Shown here piece by piece: positions 13,253-27,064 of a stretch of 64,000 nucleotides of DNA. Each line of letters begins with the position of its first letter. Position 1 is the first letter of the stretch. Made by a program: the position numbers and the translations under genes. The notes below the pieces were generated by a model. It had not been told where the DNA came from. It saw nothing but the letters and a program-made list of their open reading frames with translations, and made no database searches. Source of the DNA: Lates calcarifer. Its lineage: Eukaryota > Chordata > Actinopteri > Centropomidae. Where the stretch lies: contig NC_066851.1 of NCBI RefSeq assembly GCF_001640805.2, forward strand, positions 11,397,550-11,461,549, written 5' to 3'.

Positions 13253-15699
13253 GTAAAGGATGAGTGTGCCCGGGAGCCAGAGAGATTCATCACTCATCAG
13301 ACACTGTTAGGGAAATTTAGGAGCTTAATTTTGTCGTTCCAGGCAGTTGATACGGCCAGTGATTCAACATTGTTATACCAGAGACTGATGTCTCCTCTAT
13401 AACTGATGTGCAGACAGGCAGCAATTCCTCAAGGAGAGGGATGGTCTCTCCTGCTGGAGTTAATGATGTCATGCTGGTGGTCTTTTGTTTTGTGTTCTTC
13501 TTGGTTATATTTTCTATGTAAAACTGGTTCAGATTGTACACAGGGAAACTAGTGCTCAAACTGTGTTTTTTGTTAAATTGTTGGTCAATTGTTATTTGCA
13601 TCTTCGCTTAACTCAAAAGTGAGGATATGCTGCTTTCCTTTGTTTTTAGAATATTGGACATGAAATATGGCGTTTCTGACCATTGGTCTGACAAAACATT
13701 TTGAAGAGATTACATTGGGACCAAATGATTGATCATTAATTTGAAAAATACAATTAAATGTAAATGCAAAAATTACATTAGTGAAATCCATTTTCAAAGC
13801 TGACATCAGAAACTTCTGTTGAGATCGTTTTTATTTAAGTCACATTTACTGCCTCAGTCTGCCTCAGAAAGCATAGCTGTGTAATACAAAAAGTAAAAGT
13901 ACTACTACTTGCTGAACAGTGATCTGATTGGACAATGCGACTGCAGTCTAGAGGTGAAAAGAAGAAAGACTTGCCTCACAAATCCATTCTGACATTGCCA
14001 AGGGCTTAAAATATGAATGTGGTTGATCTTCATATTGCTGCTCTACTTGTACCTGGATCTCCATTTTAATAGGCTAATTACTGGGCAGCTGGTTTGGTGG
14101 CCTCCCTGTGCCTTAGTCAGAGACTTGCTTTGGGTCTGAATGGGCTGCAGCCTCTTTCCATGGACTAGAGACAGCTGGCTGTGTAGTGTGCTTTCCAGAG
14201 ATGTCAGAGGAATCCTTTTCTAATCCTGTGCTCCCCTGCCGGGAGCCTGTTGTTGGAGGGGCATCACACAGAACATATGACACAGTTGATAAGAGAGACT
14301 CCATACGATTCAGCCAAATTAAAAAAGGATCACTTTGGGTTATTAGCTGACTGTTTGTCGGAGTATTATCGCTCTTATCGCTCTCAACACAATACTTATT
14401 CAAAGATCATTTGGTGACAGTAATTGTGTCTTGTTGTCACTAGGGTTTTTCTCATGAACCAAGTGCAGCATTTCATGAAGTGGAGAGGATAAGACAGTAC
14501 TTGGATTTAATAATTTATATTCTTCATCCCTGTCTGGGTGAAGTGTGTGTCATTCAGAGGTGCGAATTGAGTCACATCTCAGGGGGATTGCAGTTGGATT
14601 TCTGCTGTTAGACCAGAAGAAAGAAAAGGCTTTCTGCATGATTTGCCATGAAGCAGATTCAGACAGCACAGAAATCTTCTGCTTCCACTGATTTGTATCA
14701 TATGATACAACTGTGTGGTAGTTAAGTGAAGGTCTGTGGCATTTATATTAGATAATCACCTGCAGTAGCTGAAAGAAATTGCCCATTGGTGACCTTTTGT
14801 TTTGCTTTTATTTAAATTTGTTAAGTTATATTAGCAGTGGGATCAGATAAGCTTTACAGTGAAAACAGTGGGAGCGCTGTGCTAATTGCTCTGCGGTTAG
14901 ATAAGCATCTTGGAAAAGCAGACCTGTGAATTATGAGCACACTCAGATTTTACTATCTACACACTGATGTAACTTTGAACACATGGCGGTCGGATCTGGG
15001 AAATAACTGTCTTATATTTTTGGCTAAACAGATCCCTGCCTCCTGCATGCAGAACACGCACAAATAAAGACCTATACACACATCAAGTGGGTGGTAGAAT
15101 ATGACTTTCACCTGGCGTGCAGCAGCATCAATCTCTCTGGAAAAAGAAGAATGAGAGCCATCAAGATGAGAGCGATGAGTTTAATTCACTGGTGGGCTTG
15201 TGGAAAAGGATATAACATGTTTGATATTCCCAATAATAAGAGAAAAAATGCTACAAGCCTTTTACTCTGAAGAGCCAGAGGGGATAGAGGAAGCAGCACT
15301 GTCTATAACTCATATAATACATGATACAAGAAGTCCTCTGTACTACTTTGTTAAGACTGAGGTATTCACAAAAAAGAGGTCATAAATGTCAGGTCTAAAA
15401 TAATGTCCTGTGCATTCATTTTACCTCTGAAAATGACTTGTTCAGTTTGAATTAAAAACACTTGAAAACACATTTAATGTTTTTTAAATATATCCTCTTT
15501 GTTTAAAAAAAAAAAACAACAAAAAGTCAGTGTCAACAGAAAAGCCTTTTGTTACTTGTGCATCATAGAGATACTTAGGTATCAGGAGAATAAAAATGGC
15601 CTGTGTGTTCAGAGGGGGGCTCAGCAGAGTCTGATTGATTTGGCTGTAACAGTGACAACAGGCCTCCCCTGTGTTTCACTCCGCATAATTCTTTGATTA

Positions 15700-15815
15700 A
15701 TGCCGTGCATCCCAAAATCGCTCCGCTGCTACACGAAATCGAATTAAATCACCTGGATACAATCTGTAATTGATTGGAAATGTCAAAGAGGAGGGGCAAT
15801 AACATTAATAACTTG
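15700..15815. other. Possible conserved non-coding element
   Basis: A block that keeps several CpGs (cgctccgctgc, cacgaaatcgaatt) next to ATTA/TAAT-type homeodomain core sites (gaattaaatcacc, ctgtaattgattgg). This combination is unusual in CpG-depleted AT-rich surroundings. I infer a possible enhancer; there is no coding potential here. Confidence 0.25.
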
Positions 15816-15961
15816 AAGGATGTTTAAAAAAAATGTGGATTAAGTGATTTCTTTTTATATTGTGTTTTATTTGGCCCATAATGCATTTCATCATGCTGCT
15901 TGGTGGTATCAGGATGTCACATGTGAAGTATCAGTGTTGAATATCATCTTTCTTCTTCTAG

Positions 15962-16019
15962 TCTCTATCTCACCTTGACAGATGCCTGTGTCACCACTCC
16001 CTACAGGCCAAATTCAGAT
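15962..16019 (+). CDS. Weak exon candidate
   Basis: A very strong acceptor (catctttcttcttctag) precedes 58 nt that are open in one frame (peptide begins LYLTLTDACVTTPYRP), followed by a possible donor gtatgt. The -1 base of the donor is T, which weakens it. The open frame also continues beyond the donor for about 110 more bases. Its entry phase does not match the exon at 1484-1647 or the microexon at 13217, so it would need another exon between or belong to another transcript. Confidence 0.18.
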
Positions 16020-18119
16020 GTATGTTTCACTGTTGTTGGTTGTTGTGTACAATGTCAGAGGCCACAGATCACTAAAGCATTAAATGAAAGCACTGTACTC
16101 CTCTATCCACTTCACAGTGTATGACTTTGTTTCAAATCAATACTGTAAATTATTGAAGGCGTGGGATTGGGATATGCCAAATGATATTCATTGAAGGGAA
16201 TCATATTCCCCTGAGCTGTCAATAAAGCAGCACATGTTCCTTCTCTTCACCTCTTGGTGAGCCTATTGTAGGTGGGAAATTCCTACTTTGTCAGCTTGTA
16301 TTTTTCATGAATAACAATTACAGACTTTCATAATTCCTTTCATGCAAGAGTGTACCACCTCAGTGACTGATCTTCTTAAATCTGCCTATTCCTACCTATC
16401 CCTATGATAAGCTGACAATACACTGTAACACATAATACATCAGGAGCCTAAAGGTGTGTCTGTTTGTCCTATTTCAAGCTCTGGAGAACTGGGTAGGATT
16501 TTTGCAAGGTTATTTAGTATCTGTAAGTGAAGTAGAGAGTGGGGGTTGACAGGAGAGACTGGGTAGAAAGCAGAATGGGCCGTTTGCAATTCTAAAATTC
16601 AACAGTGTATAGAAAGGTTGTACTAAAAGCTAATGCAGTCCTAACTCTGGGATCACAGTGCCAGGCCTCATGATAGCTTCCACCACCAAGTCAGTGCTAA
16701 TGTGTGGAATCATTAGGATCTGTCATGTCAGAAGAAGTCCATATCACCTTCTGAGCAGATTTAGGTTTGATGAGTGTCCCCTTAAGCTCTACTGACCCAC
16801 CATTTTTAAGAAAATATGCAAGGTAAACAAGTGCAATACATTCTGGGCTGTGAAGGTCCAACAGTTCCTTCACTGATGTGTGACAGCCATTATTATTCTA
16901 GCTGTCAGTATTACACACATAAGTGAGCAGATGATGCCTTATGAGTAGTAGTGTTCTGATAGAGCCATCAATATCCACATCCTTGGCCTCATTCAGTCCG
17001 TCACACCTTGTTCCACTACTTGTGTGTGTACTGGTGAGAGGGAGGTTCATGAATAAATCGACAGAGTGTGCAATCTTTGAGTATTTTTTGCTGGAAATGG
17101 ATGACAATGCATTAGAGCCCCCACGCTTCCCTGCCCCACAAAGCCCCATCTCCTCTTTATCAGAATATCATCATCATCCCACACTATTGTGGCCATTAAG
17201 AGGGACTGGAGAGACTTGTGATACCCACTAACAAACACACGTATGTTAGTACCTCAAATCGTGAACACTTACACACATGCAAAATCATTTGCCGATTGGC
17301 TTTTATCATTTTATGAAGCTGATTTCTTTTTCTTGGTCTTTTACAATTTACAATTAAATGAAAAATTGTGAATTTTTAAGAGACATAACTGAATGTTAAT
17401 AAATGTCTTAATGAAAAGGAAATCCAAAGTTAATGTGGTGTAAAAATAAAATCCCGAGAATGGCTCTGTCCCCATGCACCATTGCTTTATATAATGCAAA
17501 AGACACTGATATGTGTGCTAATGGCAAGAGCAATAACAAGCCATCGTCTCTCTTTCTTCATTTTCTTTTTCTAAAATCCTCATTCTACTTGTAGCTGAAT
17601 TTCATTGTGTAATCATCATCCCCTGCAGTGATCTCAGCCATCAAGAGGCACTTGCCACATGGTGTGCTATACACATTATTTACTCTCAAGCATTTTTCTT
17701 CACACTCGTACCTCCATCTCGCTTCCTTTCTTTGCTCTTTGTCCCCTTACATGTGCAGGTGGAGATCATTTCTTGGCTTTTCTCTACTCCCATCTTGAGT
17801 CAATCCTGGCTGACAGTTTTACAGCCCCAAGACATGTGGGTATAGAGAGAGGGCTGATGTCTGTACCCAGCTGACCAACAGAGGAGGAATGGAAAAGGGT
17901 TGCAAAGATGGGAGATGTGTCTGAAATGTGTGAGGTGTGTCATTCTCCTCTACAAGCCTGCAGCCAAGTTCAATTCAGGACACAGCAAAGAAAATAGAGA
18001 AGAGAATAAGGAAGAGTAATACCCTTCCTCAAAATGTGGCAGGGATGCTTGCTGTCATAGTTTGTCAGTGGTTATTCAACATATTTATCTAAATTATTTA
18101 GAAATGTTCACTTTTATTA

Positions 18120-18585
18120 AAGGTTTCTTGCCAAGAGTTAGATATGAAAATTGATATTACTCATAAAAATGTAGCTTAGCTTTGCATACATGGCTATGTC
18201 AAAAGGTAAATGCCAAGAAATAGTCTGGCAAATACCCTTCCTGGAAATTGTTGTTGTTGTTGAAATTGTTAATTGTTGTTTTTTCATTTTGATATTTGTA
18301 AAGAAACACATATCTCACATAAACAAATGAGATATAAAGTGTCAGCCAGTGAGTTTTAGAAGAAGTGCTGGTAGGTGGATTTTGTTACCATTGTTCAGAG
18401 CCTGGCTAGCTGATTCTCCCTGTTTCTAGTCTTTATGCTAGGCTAAGCTAATTGCCTGCTAAAGGATTGCTCCATATTTACCGTTAACACAAGAGTGGTA
18501 TCAATCTTCTCATCTAACTTTTGACAAGACACTAAGTAAGCATATTTCTCCACACTGTCAAACTCTTCCCTTTAAACGTTACTTT
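18120..18585. repeat. Foldback-like teleost interspersed repeat, diverged
   Basis: The segment starts with 'ttcttgccaagagttagat' (18126 on) and near its end carries the reverse complement of that stretch (gtggtatcaatcttctcatc...tgacaagac, about 18500-18540), so the termini are inverted repeats of about 38 bp with mismatches. In between are 'gcctggctagctg' and 'tctttatgctaggctaagct', hallmarks of a repeat I know as abundant in fish genomes. There is no coding sequence. Family name unassigned; it behaves like a non-autonomous element. Confidence 0.7.
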
Positions 18586-20109
18586 TTGCCAATGAAGAAA
18601 GCTGGACGAAGATGTGATATTTCTTCCAGTAGTAATTCAGACCCCACAATTCCACAAACTATCAATGAATAACACTAACATGGAAATCCACATATGATTT
18701 TTACCACTCAGACACATCAGGGTTTAAAACTGATTTACAGAGTTTGGTTTTAAAGATTTTTACTCAGCATCTTGCTTTGGCTCAACATATACTGAATGAA
18801 AGTTTTGGGCTAACATATACGTCTAACCGCATGTGCACATAACCGCAAGATAAGATCTGCTTACTCCAACAAATGATGACTGTGGTTTGTTGATGCCAGT
18901 CAAACATTTGGCGTTTACAGTCTAGATCAATCACCCCATCTTGTGTAGATGTGTGGCCATTGTGTTACTTTTACTGTATACAGTATGTGATCATGTTTGT
19001 GTGAGTTTGCAGCACTGAAGAGTAACAAAACCATTATGCCATGATGTAGTGTGTGTTTTTGCCTTTGAGGGAATTGATCTACAGAAATCCTGTACCTAAT
19101 TTAAAAGCATGTCCTCTTTAACAAGCACTACTGGAGGCCCATATTGTTTACATAAAGAATTCCCTTTGAAGTTTATTAGCTTTTTAACTGGCTCTATTTC
19201 TTTACTCGCTTATGGGGGAAAGTACAGTAAGTTTTATTGTAATGGCAAACTACCATAGCTGCCTTCCCTATAGCTGTTGTTCGTGTTGTTTTGTTTCTTT
19301 TTATTTAATGGCAGAAGTCTACCTTTGAGTTCTGTAAGATCTGTCAGACATTTATATTTTCCTTTTTGCAGCAATCTTGAAAGAATGGCAAGGCAAGCCA
19401 ACTGCATTGTTTTGTGCATATATTTGTTAATATTTCCCCCACTATTCTGACACTAATGTGTCATTTGTGTAGGATGAGATGCAGTGAGAGGATCCAGGAT
19501 TGGTCCACTGAGACAACACAGCAGCAATTGTGCTCTATGTGCTCTCTTTATGTCTGTGTAGTTCTTATTAATGAACAGTTCATCTGCTGCTGTGTCAGAA
19601 ACAGTAAGTGTTAAAACTTAAGTGTTATCAGTGAATCAGTTAGTGGAAAGAACCTGGTGATTTATAATGAACCATCAGTAGTTTTGTCCTTCAGTCCTAT
19701 TTATTGTGAAATCGGAAGGAAAACACTTTATTGTGAGGACAGTGAGCACATGGATTTACCAGATGAACACACAGTCATGGTCGCATGTTTCTCTTTAGAT
19801 AATTTTTTACCCCAATCAATTAAAAGTTAAAGGGCTTATTTGACAGGGAAAATCCTAAACCAGGACTCCAGGGCATTTCAGTTTCATATCTTCGCATATT
19901 GTGTATATAGATCTTTAATTGTTTGTTTGAATAAATAGTTACAGCATTTAAAGATTAGCATCAACAGTTGGCTTATGTCCAGATATGTAGCAATGTGACT
20001 CCACTGTTGTGTTCTTTGGTCTTAATGTCAGACAGGACATTCTTAGCCCCATCTCAGACCCCCTGCTGATTTCACACAATAAAGTCATTAGATTCAATTT
20101 GGTTTTGTA

Positions 20110-20265
20110 AATGATGCACTGGTACCGTGGCTCCCATTCAAGGCAGCCTGGGTTTTAATTACCGTTAATTACAATTTGCATAAAGCTTTTTAGCAAACGG
20201 CTCCTGAAGCGCCTGTAATAATTATACATGTAAATGAATGGTAAGCTGATAAAGGCTTGTGAGTG
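20110..20265. other. Possible conserved non-coding element
   Basis: The block combines TAATTA-type sites (ttttaattaccg, gttaattacaattt), a TATA-like AT-rich core, retained CpGs (aacggctcc, gaagcgcctg) and 'taatgaatgg'-like spacing. This is the composition of deeply conserved developmental enhancers. The inference rests on composition only; a chance ORF on the minus strand crosses it. Confidence 0.28.
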
Positions 20266-20659
20266 TGTGAGTGCTGAAAAGAAATGGTCTGCTTTTAAAA
20301 AGCCATCTGATAAGTGAAAGTCAAATGGAAAAGAGCAAAGTGAATGTGTTGTGGTTTGGGAATGTGTCACAACAATAAAATAGTGTGTGTTCGCTCAGAT
20401 GTTTACAAAAAGAAGAGAAGGGGTTGTATTAGTCACATCTCATGAAAGCCAATATATGAATTTTAGAATGAAAAGTGGTGGAACATCAGTGTGTATATCA
20501 GGCATTCGCAGAGATAGTGAACAATGTGTGGAGTGGTTTTTTGTTGTAATTATGCAAGTTATTTTTATGTTTTTCCTTTATGTCAAATATGAAATTCTAT
20601 TAACAGTCTGCATTGGACATTTGAAATATGTCAAATAGGTTGTTGCACTGCAAGTAAAT

Positions 20660-20681
20660 TTTCTTTCTTTCTTTCTTTTTT
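20660..20681. repeat. (TTTC)n short tetranucleotide repeat
   Basis: Four consecutive TTTC-type units followed by a T run. It is short and probably length-variable. Confidence 0.8.
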
Positions 20682-23343
20682 AAAGACATTTAAACTTTTA
20701 ATTAACCAGTATGATTATTGACGTTCTGTGAATATGCAGAAAAATAAATATCTATACTGAGACCTCATAATTCTCCACTAACCATTTAAAGTCTACATCA
20801 GAGAGCTCCTCGATCACATCTAAACTTTTCACAATTTTCATCTCATCTGTCACATTGTGTCTAGACTCTCTCACCTCCTCTATTCATCACCGCCTCCTTC
20901 GGCAAATGGCACCATCAGGCTCCATATTGTAAACTGGAAACAAACCTGAGATGATTCCATCACTAGCCAATCAGCACTGCTAATAGGAGATAGCCTTCAC
21001 TCATGTTTTCATTGGCCATGTATCTATGCCAAATGCTGTAGTTAAAAGGTGACACTAAGTAAATTGGGCTCCACTGAGATAACCATGGCTGAAAACTCAA
21101 ATCACATTTGATGGCAGTCATTAGCTTGGCTCATCAGCCAAATACATCATGCTGTCACAGTTTTGGCCCACGGAAGCTATTAAATACCATTAGTGAGGAG
21201 CATTTGAAGGTAGCCGATTAGACGTGTGCTTCTCAGGTTTCTGCATTAGTATTTTCAAAATGTTTGCTTTGACATGAATTGTGAACTATGAGCACTGTTT
21301 AACTTTTGCTTTTGGCATAGACTAATTTAAGTTATGCCTAGTAGTATACTTGAAATCACATGGGACACCTGCTGCTATTAATTGCTCAGTTATTTCGAAA
21401 CAGAGAGGATTGCTGCCCTACTTTTAATACAGTGCTAACAGGTTACCCCCAGTGCATCCCCAAAGAACTGTCATTTAAAACGCATATCTGAATCTTAACA
21501 ACAATGTCTGACATTCATGACAACCTTGCAGATTCCTTGAGGTCATCCCCTTATTGTCACCCAATAGGTATGTGCTTGAACCTCTCTGACATGGCTGATG
21601 AACAGGACAGCTCTGACAGAGAGGAGCCTCTGTGGAGCCAATGTCGCCCTGTGACCCTCATTGGCCTCTTGTCCCATGTCACTGTTTGTGATGCCATGGT
21701 GACAACCACAGTCAGGGGAGGAGCCTGCGACCTTTGCTTAACTAATGGATCCTTCATCATCCCCTGTGCCACTAGCATGAGCCCTGTGTTTATTGCTCTT
21801 TATTTTAAATTAAATCCACAGCAGTGCCCATCCATCATGGTCGCCCATGACCTTTACTGGAGGTGATGACTTGGCCCCAGAGAAGGCAGTGTGCAAGTTT
21901 AAAGCAGCTCACCAACACCAGAAAAGCTCAGTTGTATCATGCCTTGCTGGCTGACATATTTTGAATTTCTTTTCAGTTTGACTAAAGGCGAAACACTACA
22001 TGTGAAAATTTACCCTATTCACCTGTAGAGTCTCGCCTTAAAACATTCTTCCACAACATGTCTACCATCTTTTCTGTACACCTTTCTCACTGAAGAAAGA
22101 AATAAAGAAAGAAAATGATGAAATTAGGGTGCTTTGTTATAACTGTTACTGGTTATATTCGATTATTGCACATGAACAGTAGTGGCCCCACCTAGTAGAT
22201 GCAGTAGATGTGAAGGAACCAGACTGAGGAGCCCAACCTTAAAATAAGTGGGAATGTTGATCACTGCTGTACTTTGGTTTCCCTGCTGAATGATAGAGTG
22301 CCACAGTACTCTGTGTAGATTATTCCCCCCAGTTCCCCTGTCTCTACTGTGATAAAACATCAGCTATGTGGGAAGAGTTCCCCAGTGGCTGATAGGATCT
22401 GCCCTCCAGGCTGTCTAAGGAAAGCTGAGGCCAGAGGAGAGTGCTTCTTTACTCCTCTTGCTGTACATCCCTTCAGTAAGACCTTAGTAATTTTATTCTA
22501 TCCATCAGCACATTTAATAGTTTGTCATGTTGTATGTAGTGATTTAAAGATCAGCTCAGGGAGGTGAGTTTCCTTGAATCAAACGAAACACTAAGGAGTG
22601 TCTGACGGTGATGTAATTGGTTGTAATTGGAAGCAGTGTATTTTATTTGTAGAGCACATCTAACAGGCATTACATGATGTTTTTGACTGTGCTTTTCATC
22701 TTTTTAAAAATGATCACTCTGTGCATCCTTGGATAAGCTCGTATTTCCCGTTCTGCAAATTGTTCAAATTGGGATCTTATGGCATTTAGTTTTTTCCTTC
22801 TGGGGGGATTTTTATTTTTTACCCTCTGCACATGCACATTATAAAAGCTTAGCATCCTATAAGGCATAGTCTTTTTGTGGCACTTTTTTTGTAAAATGGA
22901 TCTCAAAGAAAAAGGACAAATGACATTATACAGTACATCATGAGTGGTTTAATGTTGGATTAGAGCTTGCAATTATATATGTGTGGTGCAGAGATTTCAT
23001 CTATGAAGCCCACTTTACAGTGCTTTTGGGGGTAGGGAGATGTCGTTATCTCTGTAAATGGAATATGTACAATGGGAAGCAAAATGATGATTGACAGAAA
23101 ACTGTGCGTTTAACCGATTCATCAGCTTGCTTGTGGAGAATCCTGTGTTTTTAATAAAATCCCCTCAGGCTGCATTGAATGTTGCTGCTGTTCTTGCTGA
23201 CCATTGCTTTGAAAAAGCAGTGTAATACAAATGGGAACTGCCTGCTTTGCCTTCTGATGAATTAGCAGCATGGAGATGAAGAGAAGTTCTCTTCAGTGCA
23301 AAAGCAACTAGGGGAAGAAAGGATTTTAATAATGCCATCTGAC

Positions 23344-23361
23344 GTGTGTGTGTGTGTGTGT
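23344..23361. repeat. (GT)9 microsatellite
   Basis: Nine uninterrupted GT units. A (TG)n tract is also the source of the His/Thr-rich chance ORF on the opposite strand. Confidence 0.95.
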
Positions 23362-26300
23362 TCATTGTACTGTGACTTTTGAAGAAAGAAGCTGCTGGGC
23401 TTTCTTACCAGTACAACACCACAACAAAACCATAACCTCAAAAATGCCCACACCATCAATTCCTCTCTGACACTGTGTCAACAAAAAATGAACATTATAA
23501 GCCGTACAAAAACAGAGCGTGTTATTTCAGGACTGTTGTATTGGATTACATTAAATTGCTCAAGTGCAGCTTATACAGTATACTGATAACCAATGTAGTT
23601 TTAGTTCACTGCAGATATAATGTGGCATTTGCAATAATACAGTACCTCAGTATATGAGGTATTGTGTGTAGAAAACCCACTGAGAGTTGACTCTTGTTTT
23701 TGTCATACTCTTTATGTGGTTCTATGAGTTTTTCATTTTCATTTTATTTCATTTTCAGTTGTTTTCCTCTGGATGACACAGTTCTCCACAAAATATTTGA
23801 AAGGTCCCTGTAACCACGTTTTAAGTAGGCCTGCTAAAGGCTAAATATTCAATAGATATTTTTTCATTACCTTATGCACCTTTTACTACTAATTTGCTAT
23901 TCATTTTAAGAGCATGTTCGAAATTGCTTTATGTTTACAAGCCCATAGGTCAGTGGCTCCAAGGTCAGATTTATTGTTGAAAATTGAAACTAATGAATAT
24001 GCGAAACAGAGAAAAAGGCTTCTGCACTATATGTCCTTTTTATGAGCTCTAGCAACCCCAGAGTTAATGAAGGTGAATACAAGGCTTTAATTCATTATTT
24101 AAAATGGACAGAGATCTGCTTCTTTTAGTTCTTGGATAACAAAGTACATTCTGATATAAGGGTTTTTGTGTTTTGGGCACATATAAAACCACTCTAGCTT
24201 TATATTGACAGTTGTCATTTTTTAAAAATTATGCTAGATATGGAGTATATCATTTTCTTTATAAATGTTTTAGATTTTAAAATCAACGCAGATTGTATTG
24301 AAAGAGTATTTGATGTCATACAAATATACACTGTGAGAAAAGGCTTTAGGAATCCTCTTTAAATAAACTGACTTGAAAAGGTCACACTGTTGTTGCATGT
24401 TTGATGCAGTGTTTAAATTGAGTAAGGGCTGCTGTTGATGAACAACTTCAAAATTCATTGGATATAAATATGATTCTCCAAGTATCTGTTGTCATTGTTG
24501 ATGCATTGGTAAAGAGACATCAGAGCAGGTCTGATAAGCCAGACACTGCCACAAAGATCCCCAAAGCCTAGAGATAGGGCTGTCACCCTCTCCTCTGGCA
24601 TAATCTCCTCCACAGAGGAGCTGGCATGTCTGTGTGGATGAAATGGAGCGATAGCTGTCTGCTCTTATCTGACAGGATTTGGTCCACTGGGAGAGATTTG
24701 GCTGCATTGGGAAATGGAGAGAGTGCAGTGGAGCTGACCATAACTCTCTGTATGGTATACTCTGGTGTCTCCCATGGCTCAGACAGCACAGCACAATCCC
24801 AGGAACACACACACTCTCATACACACAGACATAAACACACTGACATTAACAGTATGTACGCAGTAACAAAGATAGTCCTACTGGACTGTAAAGCCAGGTG
24901 GCCATGTATGTTCTTTGTCCTCTGAGCTGTATCTTGCTCCTTTATCAGCACTTTGTGCTGTCTTACCATAATGGACTTGCCTGAGATTTAAACGTCAGGT
25001 CAACACCCCATTCCCAGACTCATCAGGATACAGGATATTGAAACTGATAAATGAAAAAGAGCTGAAGGATAGAGAGATGTGTAGGACTGAGATAGTCTTA
25101 GAAACAAGGTCCAGGCATACAAACGCAATATTCCAGTTGAACACATAGAGATATATTGTCCTTTGACTGATGGGAATGTTTAGCTACAAGGTACAGAATG
25201 AGTGATCTTATCTGGTGCATTGGTCCTGCTGTATTACAGTGCTGTCAGAATGTGAAAGAGCTTGAAAATCTTACAGAAGTTATGTTAAAATAGTTTAATC
25301 ACAGAAAAATAGGCATTGTTAGTGTGGAAGGGATCTCACTATCAGTCAGATGTAAACATTAGTAAATTATACGGTAAGAATATCCTCCCATGGAGGCTTT
25401 GCTGAGTGTAATAGTGTTGTTAAGTAATGAGAAAACGAAATGTAACCCTTGTGAAAATGAAGATGACATTAGATTTTATTTTTGAAATTAATGTGTATTT
25501 AACTTATTTTGATAAAGTTAAGGCTTAACAACCTAGAACACGTTCAATGTCACCCTTTTTGTGTCTTACCAACTTTTGTGTTGGCTGTATGAACCTCACA
25601 ATAACACCTCAATGACTTTTCCCCCATGATGTGAAGCAAATAATGCTGTTTTTCTAAGAGTAGTATGGATTAAGATATCAAAAAGTACTACAAGCAATTC
25701 ATGGAGATGTTGTGTTTACATGACAGCAGTCATGCAGGCAAGCCTGTGCTATTGTTCTTGGCCCATGTTGCTTCCCAAGAATGTTTGTGCGCAGGCTTAT
25801 TATTATTACCCACTCTCTGCAGCTCACTGCTCCTCCTGACAAAGGACTTTGGGGTGGGTTGGTAGGGGAACAAGGGTGCTGAATAATTTGTACGCAGAGC
25901 GTGTTTTCAAGAGAAACATGAGAAACACTCACACATATCTGATCTGGCGCACGGCCAAAGCCGTAAGCAGTCTTAGGACAGAGGGCTTGAAAGAGCGGGG
26001 AAAAAAAACACAAAAAGAAAGACTAAAAGGTCTGAGTGTTTTTTCCCTGGATGACCCTTTCCTATATAATGACAGCAGTCTCTCTCTGTATTCCTGTCTT
26101 GTTACCCTGGATGACCTGTTGCTCTTGTTTTACCATAAAGAGGATACACACACACATACAGGCTATACTGTTCCATGCTCCCCAACTTAACCTCAGGTCT
26201 AATATCTCTACTATATATAAAGAAATTATTTAAACCCTACCTTTCATTTAACCTTGCTCCTGACTAATGAAATATCTTTGAGCATCATCTTGTGATATCC

Positions 26301-26992
26301 CCTGTCCCCCTCTGTACAGCAAACTGAACCTGTGGAATTAGGAGAGAATAAAGTGTTTATTCTATGGATCACACCACTGAAATATCTTCCCCTGCAGAGT
26401 CTTAAAAGCCAGAATAACATTCTGTTGCTGCAGGCTTTTGCACTTAGCTGTAGTATGACTGCAAATAAATATAAAATTTACTCCAGTAAAGGAAATACTG
26501 ACAAATTTACTGCCACTATTAAAGTGTCTAATTTACCTTAGGAGAGTCCTATTATATTAACTTGTCATATATAAACATGTTTATGTAGGCTGACACCTTG
26601 GGAATATCTGTATACTATGTTAAAAAAAAAAAGTGTGTGTGTGTATAAAATAAACCATATGTACACTCATAAGTATTTACATGTTTACTCTTTGTATTGG
26701 TTTTACCAGTTTAGAATAATGGGAACTTCAGCACAAAGCTGCAGTGCATGTATACAGCATATACAGCATGTGATTGACTGCAGTTTGTTGATGAAAGAAA
26801 TATAATAGGAACAAATGAGTGTTGGTTTGCTGCAAACAGCTAGCAACAACTGCTGCAATAATAGTGTGATATATTAACTGATGATGAAATATGAGAGAAA
26901 GAAAAGAGGAAATAGCTGAATAATCACTTAAGTTTTGTCATTTAGTTTGGGATGGGACTAGGTGACATGACTAAAGTAAACATCACTTTGTA

Positions 26993-26996
26993 AATA

Positions 26997-27052
<56 letters not shown>

Positions 27053-27064
27053 CACACAAATATT
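26993..27064. repeat. (TG)22-(TA)n microsatellite inside an inverted repeat
   Basis: TG units run from 26999 to about 27043, then TATATATATA and CACACA. The outer flanks AATATTTG (26993-27000) and CAAATATT (27057-27064) are exact reverse complements. The tract as a whole can therefore form a cruciform, with a perfect 22-bp palindrome (TGTGTGTATA/TATACACACA) at its right side. Confidence 0.95.

Noticed and set aside
21504..21866. 120-codon plus-strand ORF with a gene-like composition
   Set aside because: No family signature, a minus-strand ORF mirrors it, and no promoter or splice context supports it. The block may be conserved non-coding DNA instead.
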